DNA of 64,000 bases from Adiantum capillus-veneris (Eukaryota > Streptophyta > Polypodiopsida > Polypodiales > Pteridaceae): contig CM043960.1 of the NCBI GenBank assembly GCA_014529385.2, positions 36,244,781-36,308,780 of the forward strand, read 5' to 3'. The translations under genes were made by a program, and so were the position numbers. The notes below the pieces were generated by a model. The model searched no databases and was not told the DNA's origin. It saw only the letters and a list, made by a program, of their open reading frames with translations. Shown piece by piece: positions 33,957 to 44,003 of this stretch (positions are counted from its first letter, which is position 1; the number at the start of each line of letters is the position of its first letter).

Positions 33957-36125
33957 CACATCGCATGCGTGCTCTCATGAGCTCTTTGGAGCTTCTTTGC
34001 ACACCTTGGCCAACTTAAAATGCATTAAGGGTGCATGCCCACCCGCTAGACACTCACAAACATTCGCAAGGTCCGCCTATGCATCATTTTGGATGCAATC
34101 CAGTTTGGCATGGTTACGGCCTACAAACTATTGTGCTGTTGAAGCCCCACAATAGACGAAATTTTGCAAAAAAAACTTTTAGCAAGGAGCTTGAGGTTGC
34201 AGAAACTGGCAACAATTTTGGAAATAAATTCCGCACGGGTGTGCAGCTAGCATGCAAGAGGCAATGGAATCAATGATGATTCCAATCTTAAGGGCAAGCC
34301 AGGGTGACGATGCCAACAATGAATAACATTTTTCTACGATCTTCAAGGGCAAGGTGCATCAAGGGGTCAAACAGGGATCACAGTCCTCAAGGCTACGAGC
34401 TGAGGATCGAGGATGAATACAGTTGGAAATCAGCAAAGGCTACGAGCAAAAGATTTAGGCAAACTGGAGCATGGATCCATATACCGTTGATGAACATGAA
34501 ATTTTCTCTTTGAATTGGATTATATGGGCTCCACAATAAGGAATACTGTCTGGATCGAAGCAGTGTTCTACAACGCTCAAAATTGAACAAGGTGACTTCT
34601 TTTACTTTTTTCTTGAGTTAATTATCGATCGATGATGCATGTCGACAAAATTGCCTAGTAGTAAGGGCAAGTCCAGGCAAGGGCTATCAGGCATAGGCCT
34701 TTGGAAAGGGGGTGGCAAGGCCAGAGTTTTGCATTATAATTTTTCTTAGGGCATGGCTCCTACGCATATCTTTTTTGACCTGGAAGTAGTAAACCACATT
34801 ATGGTCGACATGCAAGCTCCAACAGGATACAGATGCATATTGGATAACCAAGGTATGCCTTATCAGTGCAATTATTATACATATTTACATGCTTTGAATA
34901 CGCTACCCTACTCGACAAGGTTGAGGATCAACGGGTAACTCTACTTACTATGATAAGGATCATAAGATTAGAGCATGGCTCCTTACGCCCAAGGTACATC
35001 GCCAATGTTTTTCCTATGAAGTATGACTCCGTATGAGGCTATCCATGAGCAAGGCTTTCAAAACATTGGAACCTCGTGCCTCCAACATACTATAGAGGAA
35101 TGGACAAGCTATTCAACACTACAAAAAAGCAAGGCTTCTAGGAGCACGGCTCCATGCATTGCATGCATGATCATCAAGGCCATTGTAGCTTGCCAGTGTG
35201 CATGCAAATAGGTACGTGAAGTACATTGAAAGGACAATCATGCCACTAGATGTTCCGACTTTCGATGCCAAGGGCATTCGGTAAGTACATTAACTTTAAG
35301 TTTCAATTTTGAAGCTATTCACTTTTGCAAGAATTTTCACAATGCCACCTTGACAAGCAAATGTTGCTTTGATCAAGCCGTGTTTGGCAATAGATGACAC
35401 TTGATAGCTAAGTTGTAGATGCTATCTCTATCAATATTGGGAAATCTCATTATTGTCTATAAGTTGCACGACTTAACAAGGCCGATTCTCTATGAAACTT
35501 TGACGAGGTTGATTCTTCTCTGCTTTGACATATGTATGTCAATAGGAACACATGTTAGCTATGAAAGGATACACACCCTCTCATCTTTTTGATGAACTTA
35601 TGCGAAGCAAGGCTTCACTTCAAGACATTTTGCATAAAAGTTTTTGAAGTTTGGAATATGCTGGTAGCATACGGACTTTGAGAAACTTGGCACAATGTCT
35701 ATTTGATTTTCTCTTGGAGGTCAGTATGACCCAAGCCACGATGACATGTGGGGTTCATCTGATAGCTCTCAATTTCTCAGCATATACAGCTTCAAGCCAA
35801 CTTCAAGCAACGCCTATTCATCTCAGAGGGGCGACAAGGTTAGTAAATTTAAAGTTGTGCTTGTTTTGTCTACAATTTACCTTCCATTTCAAAAAGATTT
35901 ATTTATGGTGCAACACAAAGTGCTTTGCCAGACTTCATGTGAAGCAAGACTTCTCTTATGTGCCAAGGTATTATCGATTGACTTCATATCAATGATAATA
36001 ACACACATTACATGGATATAAGCTCATAGTGTGATTGTGCAAGGCACGTATAGTAGAAACTCACATGCTTGAGACTTTCATTGAATCCAAGGGCTTATTA
36101 TGCTATTTTTTGCTATGTATGCATG

Positions 36126-36720
36126 GCATACTAGTACGATGGATGTACGAATACTAGTATGATGGATGTACGACACCCATCATTGCATACGCTTCCACTA
36201 TAGCACTAGCTACTCTATCAAGGACGAGCTAAGTTATTAATGTTTTAAATCATTTTGTGTTTATGTTTATTCACAGCCAAAGTGCCATACATACGCACCC
36301 ACATACAATCACAATCACATACAAGGTAAGTGGGTCAAGATGTGACTTATGGTGCCTCTCCCTACAAGAGTGTGGTACAAGTACACTGTTGTACGCTTAT
36401 AGGATAAGCTACCACACGACCATTGTTTGCATAGAGGCATATGCAGGGGGCATTCAATATAGTAGAATATAGGAATTTCCTCAACCCAGCAATCTCTCTC
36501 TCTCCTTCCTAATTCTCCACGAGAAATGTGAAATTAGGCACGATTTTACTAAAATCTTTCTGTGATGATATTGTGACACGAAGTGCTAAGAGCCATCCAT
36601 TTTTGAAGGGCTAAGAGTCCCCTATTTTGGAATGGCTAAGAGCCATCTTTTTTTAATCCATAAGTGTTTGCTTTCAAGATTGAACTCAAGAGAGTCCCCT
36701 ATTTTGGAATGGCTAAGAGT
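36126..36720 (+). repeat. Short local repeats in the element interior
   Basis: Two copies of TAGTA(C/T)GATGGATGTACGA lie near 36134-36172, and two copies of AGAGTCCCCTATTTTGGAAT near 36606 and 36691 with GGCTAAGAG around them. No coding sense was recognised. Confidence 0.7.
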
Positions 36721-37382
36721 CTCTAGATGCTGGTCAATTCTGTGTTTAAGACCATTTTATGCACCACGTATAAGGAACAATTTTAGTGGCCAAAAATTGT
36801 CGGATACCTAGTCAGACTTGTTAAGGTACAAGTATTGTTAAACAAATTTAATGGATAGTTGTTTATAGCAAGGCTCTGTTCTGTTGATGAACATGTTTCA
36901 TTGGTACCTAGGTGTGATTGATTTTCACATCCTATTATGGGCCAATGTCAGAAAGGACATTGATATGCTGGTTCAAATTTGTTTTTGCTAAAAACATGCA
37001 CACTAGGTGTCATGGGCCCTAGTGTTTAGCAAGAGCTGATTTGGAATGGCATGCACATTCATGACATAGATCTAACAATCACCAATAGAGGTCATGGCTC
37101 GGTTTGAGTCCTTGACTTATGGAAAGTGAAAAGAGGTACTCTTTTGGGTACATCTTTGTTGTGATAACTCGTTTAGCATGTTTATGTGCGTTCTAAATGG
37201 AGTCTACACACTATGTTGGATATGAGCCGATAACATAAGATGGTTGCAAATGGACGACAATTTGGAAAATCAAGATGTTACTCTTGGTTTCATTGAACCT
37301 CCTACTGAACTGTGCTCCGGTCAAGCGAACAACTGGATCCATGACGGATTCCACGGTGGAAAACATTAATGTAACATCACTC

Positions 37383-37423
37383 TTGTTTTCGAGGACGAAA
37401 ATGCTTCTCTAAGGGGGGAGTAA
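37383..37423 (+). pseudogene. Relic of Ty3/gypsy polyprotein C-terminus plus polypurine tract
   Basis: It reads LVFEDENASLRGE and runs straight into the PPT AAGGGGGGAG (37411-37420) and the LTR. Plant Ty3/gypsy polyproteins often end with an FEDE(N) motif overlapping the PPT, so this part was probably kept because the PPT is needed in cis. Confidence 0.6.
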
Positions 37424-37569
37424 TGTCATGCCAAGGGTAGAACCCCCGGACAGGGCCAAGGGCTAGGATGGACATGCAGTCAAAGGGGTCCCTATGTTTA
37501 GCAAGTCAAGGGTCTATATAGGGCATGGTTGGGTGGTGATGAGCATGCTCCAGTCCCCTCTGTCTGACA
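37424..37569 (+). repeat. 3' LTR (146 bp)
   Basis: Partner of 33291-33433, with the TATA-like segment TCTATATAGG at about 37513. It ends TCTGACA followed by the duplicated CATAG. Confidence 0.85.
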
Positions 37570-38480
37570 CATAGGCTTTATCAAGGTCCAACTGCAAAAG
37601 GATATATTCTTGTTTCCTGAATTTGGCATATTCCATACCAATCATGGCCGCAAGTATGTTATCAAAAATTGATCTTCCTTTGATAAATCCATGTTTATGG
37701 GGAGAGATGACTTCAGCTAATACTGGGGCCATTCTTTCCACAATGAGTTTAGCCAACACCTTGCAAACTATTGTTATCATTGTGATTGGCCTCCAGTGTT
37801 TGAGTTGCAAGCAAGCAAGTTGCTTGGGGATGAGCTTGATTATTACTTTCTTCACACCTGATTCAAGCGTGCCTTTAGAAAAGGCTCTGATGACCATAAG
37901 CAAGAAGGACGGGCTCAGAACTTCCAAAACTCTTGACAAAACTCGATTGTGGTTCCATCCCATCTTGGTGACTTTTCTTTGCCCAACTTTTTAAGTGTCA
38001 ACCAACACTCATCCATGGTAAAGGGACTTTCCATGTAGTTCGCTCAGTCTAGGTCCACTAATGTTGGGGTGGAAGTAAAGTTTTTAGCCCTAGCTTCTCT
38101 GATTATGGGAGAGGGAGAGTCTTCCTTTCCAATGATTTGGTTGAGATGATCTAGCATAACTTTGCCCATATGATCAGGGTTTTTGTGGTGAACTCCATGG
38201 TTTTCAATCAATGAGGAGATGGTAGCATGGCGTTTGCTAACCTTGATCGTTCTGAGCAGAGTGTTTTTGTTGGTGCCCTCTGTCTTAATGCTCCTCTCCT
38301 TGGCGTGAATTCTACGGAGGTTAGTCTCCTCTATATTCCTTTCATATAAGGATTGTTTGATCTTCAACCAATCAAACAGTCCTTACATGAATTTTAGTGC
38401 TTTCAGGTTGTAATCAACCATGCTGGAAGGAAGGTCCTTAGTAGTAAGGAGGAAGATGGGAGTCGAATTTATGTGCATTG
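37570..38480 (-). pseudogene. L1-type LINE, 5' part: linker and start of RT
   Basis: Minus-strand frames encode the region before the RT (RIHAKERSIKTEGTNKNT, about 38320-38260; IIGKEDSPSPIIREA near 38120), followed by the RT start. The RT part (37963-37570) contains KVIIKLIPKQ, LKHWRPITMITIVCKVLAK, PHKHGFIKGRSIFDN and LLQLDLDKAY. These are the conserved blocks 1-4 of non-LTR reverse transcriptases. The frame then runs into the inserted LTR and resumes at 33290. No endonuclease domain is recognised, so the copy is 5'-truncated or too decayed. Confidence 0.75.
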
Positions 38481-38694
38481 TCTCTTTGTGAACAAGATCC
38501 TTGAACTGTACCCACCTAAAGCTATTTTTAGAAATATTTTTTCTTTGCTTTTTTGGTAACACTTCACTTCTCGATCATGTTATATTTGGATGGAAATACA
38601 TGGAGCCACTTAAGGATTGGTTCCACAATACTTACTTTCAGCAAAATGGCTCTCCCCCTATTTCACTGTCATAAATTCACTAATTTACTTTTGT

Positions 38695-38910
38695 TTCTAT
38701 AAATCTAAGAGTAGATATGTGTGCTTCGAACCTAGAAATTTGTGAAAATCCTAAGCTTTGCCCAACAAAGACTTGATCATATCCCCCCCACTTCCCCCTC
38801 TCAATCTCCACTTAGCATTTTCTGCTTAATTTTGTTGCCTAACCAAATTGGGTAATAAACTCCAACTGCAGTCTGGGTTCATCAGAGCTTCTGTCAACTA
38901 CTTTTTCAAT
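38695..38910 (+). repeat. Direct repeat, right copy (pairs with 30340-30530)
   Basis: Same orientation as the left copy and same blocks, with an extra pyrimidine-rich stretch around 38779-38805. Confidence 0.7.
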
Positions 38911-40541
38911 CTTTCTCTAAAAGGATTGTAACCTTAGACCCACATTGGCTTAGCATAGTTTATGGTTCACTCTCTACCTACTAACTAAAATCAATGTTCT
39001 CACCACAAAATTCTTTAGTGTCAGACTCAACAAAGCTAAAAACATGGCTTCAAGTATTTGTAAACAACTTACCTTTGTAACAACTATGGAACGACTTACA
39101 TGGGAGGAATTCTCTCCCACCTCTCTCAATCCAACTAAAACTAGTGTTTTAGTTGCTACACAAACTTGAAAAACTTGGTTATAGCTCCTGTAATAGAAAA
39201 CTTCATTTTTTATTCACAACATATAAAGCACATAAACACAAATTTAGATGGATCTTAGATACATCTAATGGTATTTACACATAAATCATTGAGCGTATTA
39301 CTAAATGTCTTAAGTTAATTCTTCTTGAATTAAAGAAACATTTCTGCAATTGAACAAAAAATAGTTTAAGAATTCCTTGGTGTCACCTATAGTCCTTATT
39401 GGGTTATTAAAAACAATATATAACTACTCTTGAATCTCGGTGAGCATATTATGTATATCTACATAGCTGATATCACACACTGCGATGAAAAGATTCCTAT
39501 TTATAGACCTTTGGGACTTCTCTCAACTTTGAACGAATTATCTGACCTTGCCTTCAGAAATATAGTAAATGACACTTTTTTCTATATCGCTTATCAAGAA
39601 TCCATGTTGGGGCAAAAAGCATATACAACGTCTTTCAGATTTCTTTTCACTTTAACCAATCAGAGTTGTTTTTACATCTTCATTGGTTGCTCTACACAAT
39701 AACATTGCTCAACTCGGAGAAAGATGTTTTAAACAATAAAAAAGGATACCAATGGGGTTAGCTTTTAACCACAAAAGAGATTGACAATATTTTTTTCACA
39801 TTTCACGATATATAAAAGGCATCCTTAGTTTGAATACTAATGTTTGCGTATATCCATTTGAGATTTAAAGTACAAAAAAGAAGATAATTTGGCTAAATGG
39901 AGAGTCATTTACGTGTGGTACCACTTATTTTACTTTAGGATTTGGCCTTTTAAAACCTTACACATGAGATTTTACTATAGGATATAAATTTAATATAAAT
40001 TTGTCAAAAGGTGAAAATTCACTATGGCCTACAAAAGGATATTGAAAGCTTCTTTGAGAAAAATAGAAAGTGACACTATTATTTTTAAACATGTATTATC
40101 ACAATATAATATTATATTTTTTTGAAAAAAGATGTTAACAATAAACTGTTTTTATTACAATATATTCCAAAGGCATAAAAAATAATGTTTGACATAAAAC
40201 TCAATGCCCCTCTTTAAAGACAGAGGTACACATATGTGAACACCCTCTCACAAGGCCCTATAAAAAGTAATTAAAATAATGGTTAGCTTGTCATGTGGCA
40301 TTAATCGACAAGCTTTTTCCAATGGTCTAGATTTGCACCCAAAAATCTACCCTTCACTAAGGACTCCTTATGTAGTCCAATAACACACTCTACAAGAATG
40401 CCGGTCACTTTTTCATAGTGTCTTTTTTATAAAGCAAGTGTCGCTCATTCAATACGGCTTTTGTCATAAATAAAATGAAAAAAGTGTTAAGTATGGAGCT
40501 TGATTTACCCCTTGTAACTTTTAATTTAAAAAACGCACATT
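38911..40541. other. AT-rich non-coding sequence
   Basis: No gene recognised. The longest plus frame (39430-39702) has no family resemblance and lacks an ATG start. Confidence 0.4.
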
Positions 40542-40920
40542 TGTTAGGCTTCCGGTATGAGGAGAAGCCATTGTGCATAATAAAAATCACTTGTCAACAA
40601 AAAGCAAAAAATTCACACTCGAAATATTGCCTTTTTAATTGGAATATGATGGCTAGACGATGGTCGGATGTGATCGAAAAATGGCCGGTCGATCAATGAC
40701 CGATGGTCAGTGGGCGGAAGTCTTTGGTTGGTGCCCGAATTCAATGATGGGTAGGCGGACTTGTCTACAATTGCACATAGGCGAATGGCCGGTTTGTAGT
40801 TGGGCTTGTCTTCTCAAAGACGGCCACACATGGGCGCATGGGAGAGTTCAACTTGAACTTGTTTACACAAGGGCAATTACACACGGTTATCTCTCATGAG
40901 AGAGGACATACCTTTTGGCC

Positions 40921-40928
40921 TATAAAAG
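40921..40928 (+). promoter_or_regulatory. LTR TATA box
   Basis: TATAAAAG within GGCCTATAAAAGGAGGCC, at the same LTR position as 1494-1502 (minus). Confidence 0.6.
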
Positions 40929-41115
40929 GAGGCCTCTTCTACACACAAACACATTGTGAAGTTGATGAAACAAGGTGTATGTGAGGTGGTGAGAGTGAAG
41001 CAGGGTGGGAGTTCCATTAAGGGTATAATCCCTTTGTAACCTAGTTCTAGTTTGAAGTACTAAAACCATTGAGTAGATGCTTTCCCGTGGACGTAGCCCA
41101 CATTGGGTGAACCAC

Positions 41116-41118
<3 letters not shown>

Positions 41119-41167
<49 letters not shown>
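41119..41167. repeat. (CT)n microsatellite in solo LTR
   Basis: It corresponds to a much shorter CT stretch in the left-edge LTR (about 1273-1288, minus), so it has expanded in this copy. Confidence 0.9.
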
Positions 41168-41170
<3 letters not shown>

Positions 41171-41250
41171 CTATAATCTCTTGTGTGTGAAAATTATCTC
41201 TCTCAATAAGTAAATTACTTTAATATCTATTTAGCTACTTAGTTCCTAAT

Positions 41251-41609
41251 AAAAAGCTCATGAAACTCCCAAGTAGTGGTAGAATTTGAAGCTTTTGACA
41301 CCGCCAATGCGTCCTAAATGCTCAAAAACCAAGAAAATAGATGTCTACTTGCCTTGTCCTGACATCTTGAGGGAGAGAAAAGGGTAAAAAGTCCCCCTGA
41401 AGGAGGTTTTTCTTAATGGTGCTTTTGACACCACCAATGCATCTGGAACACTCAAAAACCTTAAAAGTTGATGTCTACTTGCCTTGTTCTGACACCTGGA
41501 GAGAAAGAAAAGGGCAAAAAGCCCTCCTAAAGGGGGTGTTGGGTGTAAAACGCATTGGCGGTGTTACAAGCTTCAAACTCTACCACTATTGGTAGCTTCA
41601 TGTCCTTTT
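41251..41609. mobile_element. MITE-like element with about 58-bp terminal inverted repeats
   Basis: The left end (CATGAAACTCCCAAGTAGTG, TAGAATTTGAAGCTT, ACACCGCCAATGCGT) recurs inverted at the right end (41552-41609) with about nine mismatches. Inside are two direct copies, 130 bp apart, of a block beginning GCTTTTGACACC (41291 and 41421) and containing GATGTCTACTTGCCTTG. There is no coding capacity. No certain target duplication was found; the left end abuts the solo LTR. Confidence 0.7.
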
Positions 41610-43680
41610 CAAATGGAAAGTTTAGTGACCATTTGTTGACATCATTACCATTTAATATTTTTACACGTAAGTGATGTTAGGTTCACTTTTCAAATTGTCT
41701 AGTTGTTTTTTTGGCCGAAATGTCCTAATGTCTATCCGAAACTGGTCATCCAACTATGAATGGCCACCTTCTGAGACCTCAACCCACTACAATTTTGATG
41801 GAAGGAAAAAGAATTTACAAATTTCAAAGAAGCAAAACATTGAATTCCCTAGGTTCTTGGTTTCTTCACCTCTTGAAGCTTACGATTTTGGTTTTCCTTA
41901 CTTGCCTTGATTAAATTTGCTACAAAAAAACGACTGCAAAGTACATGTTGCATACTACACAACTTAAAATCCCATTGTAGATAGCTACACATTGGTTGTA
42001 ATCCTATTGAATTGGTTGTGGGTTTTGTAATTTCTTCTGTTACCCGCTTTTTAGCTTTCTTGTATGCTTATCTATGTCATACAACCATGTCCATTGCTAG
42101 GTTAGCCAAACAAAAATCCTTATGTTCGGCTCAAGGGTGGGTGGGTCTCCATCATTTATTGTATTTTTTAAAAATGTCATCGTGATCAAGACTTTATGTC
42201 TTGAATCGACGCCAAACCTACCTTGTTTTAAGAGTCATGCTTGCTTGCATAAACCTTTTCTTGGATGGTTGATAGTTTTTTCGGATATTTCATAATTCTT
42301 AGGTTAAGAAGGCCACCACACTTGGATCTCCCACGAGTGTAGATCTTTGAAAGATCCTTAGTTCTGTTAAAAAAAGGGGAGTGGTGTGTCATGCCAATCA
42401 AACCACTTTCAAATTACATAGAGTGATGAAGTTGATAAAACTTATTAAAGGGCATTTCGCTTGTTCAATTGACTTTACAATTTAAGTATGATTTCACTAG
42501 CTTCCATCACCAATGTACACACAAATGGACTGCCAAAAGAACTCTCTTTGAGCAAAACCTCTCTTATGATGATAGCTTTAAGTTGGGATTGTTATCTCTT
42601 GTATAGTGAGCAAATTGAATTCTTAGATAATAGCGACATGGATGACAATTGTTGTCCATTCTATACCTATAGTACACATCTAAAACTAATGGCTTGTTGG
42701 TTTTGTTTGTATGAGTGCAGGTGAGGACTGCGGCTTCTTTTATCTTTGGATTCAGTGGTTGTTCAAACTTTTTTTGCAAAAACCATTTGTTGCAACTACA
42801 ATATCTTTTTCATTTTTTAAGATGTAGTTATCATCAAAGTTACTTTATTATGTACAATTATTTATAGAAATATATTTGTACTCACTTATATTGGCCTGTG
42901 TAAAATCTCTTTTCGAATCTTTGGCTCAAGTTGTGGATAACGTCTATTAATTCACACGCACACACACACGTATGTGTGTGTATATATATATATAAATATA
43001 AATAAATAAATATATATATATATATAGTTATTTATTTATCTATATTTAGAAAAAATACCATAATACCGTTGAAATTTGGGGAATTCCCCATAATACCCTT
43101 GTATCAATTTTGGTTGGATTGCTCCAAATTTTGAATAGTTTAGTTTTTTAACAATAAAGACTATAAGCGTTGATGTAAAAAATTTCATTAATGAGCTCAC
43201 AAATAGAGGCATTTGTGTCTACTAATAATTGCCATTTCAACATGAGAGCGCACAATGCCATCCAAAATCCTAGTTCTATCATCTTTGGTTGAGGGAGAAT
43301 TAATCTTCCTATGAGAATTGTGAAAAGGAAAGTGTTTAGATATGTTTGTGAGAATAACAAGGGGTTATTTTAGGAGAATTGAAAAAAGATAGGGGCATTT
43401 TTGCGTACTTTTGGCGAAATATGACAGGTATTTTGAGAAATTTTGAAAATTTCTCGGGTATTTATACACACACTATTAGGAAGGAGTACAACTCAAACCA
43501 CCACTAAAACCTCCTTGGTAGTAGAGAGTCTCTTTTGCTCTCTGGTTAAGAATCTTATTCAAGATTAGAACTAGATACACAAGGAACTCTTTGCATGTAT
43601 TCTTGAACTTTTGTAGTCCCTTACTATCTTTGTTTTAAAGAGGAGAGCTTTTCACAGCACTAACTCGCATAGGCGGGGGA
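41610..43680. other. Non-coding sequence with AT/CA microsatellites
   Basis: CA/TG/TA dinucleotide runs at 42955-43030 form a partial palindrome (CACACACGTATGTGTGTG). Otherwise nothing recognisable. Confidence 0.4.
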
Positions 43681-44003
43681 TGTAAAGAATGAGGATGCAA
43701 GAGAGCTACACAAGGCAAGCACAAAGCACACAGAGATGGAAAGCTTCTTCTTTTTCTTCACAGAAAAGAGAGTACAAAAATGACTAAGTGCTAAAGCTGA
43801 AAAGTAGCACATATGTACATGCGGTCACTAAGTGTGAACTCGCTAGAAGCGTACTAGGCTGGCACTATAAGTGTAGTCCAGCTGTAGAATCACTGGCAGA
43901 GATCCTCCGTGTCGGTCACCTAACGCGCCAGTGAGTAAATGCCGTAAGCGGCCAAGACCCGTAGTGGATGCCAGCTCAAGGTGTAGAGCTCGACATCTCA
44001 ACA
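43681..44003 (-). repeat. 3' LTR of the copia element (323 bp)
   Basis: On the minus strand it starts TGTTGAGATGTCG and ends CATTCTTTACA. The element's stop codon (43976-43978) lies within it. A purine-rich GAGGAGGAG precedes it (44004-44012, minus), probably the polypurine tract. Confidence 0.95.

Larger units (their letters stand above)
33291..37569 (+). mobile_element. Non-autonomous LTR retrotransposon with very short LTRs, nested in the LINE
   Basis: It is bounded by direct repeats of 143 and 146 bp (TGTCATGCCAAGGG ... CTTACA / CTGACA). A PBS variant TTGGTATTGGAGC follows the left LTR, and a polypurine tract AAGGGGGGAG precedes the right one. Flanks are CAAAG (33286) and CATAG (37570), a 5-bp target duplication with one change. 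Joining the flanks restores the LINE RT reading KAYDRIT. The interior is about 4 kb and has no gag or pol except a short C-terminal relic (LVFEDENASLRGE, 37383-37421) like the end of Ty3/gypsy polyproteins. The strand is inferred from the PBS and PPT. Confidence 0.85.
40542..41250 (+). repeat. Solo LTR of the left-edge copia family
   Basis: It aligns over its whole length with the LTR at 1181-1872, in reverse orientation: start TGTTAGGCTTCC..TATGAGGAG, TATAAAAGG at 40921, TAGCCCACATTGGGTGAACC, a (CT)n tract (41119-41167), end TATTTAGCTAC..TTCCTAATA. There is no internal region on either side, so it is a solo LTR or truncated end. Its 3' end touches a MITE, which may have replaced the target duplication. 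Confidence 0.75.

Noticed and set aside
39430-39702. 90-codon plus frame in AT-rich DNA
   Set aside because: No ATG start at the given beginning, no family resemblance and no neighbouring exons.
42955-43470. Possible DNA transposon bounded by GTGTGTATA/TATACACAC
   Set aside because: The matching ends are themselves simple CA/TA repeats, and no target duplication was seen.
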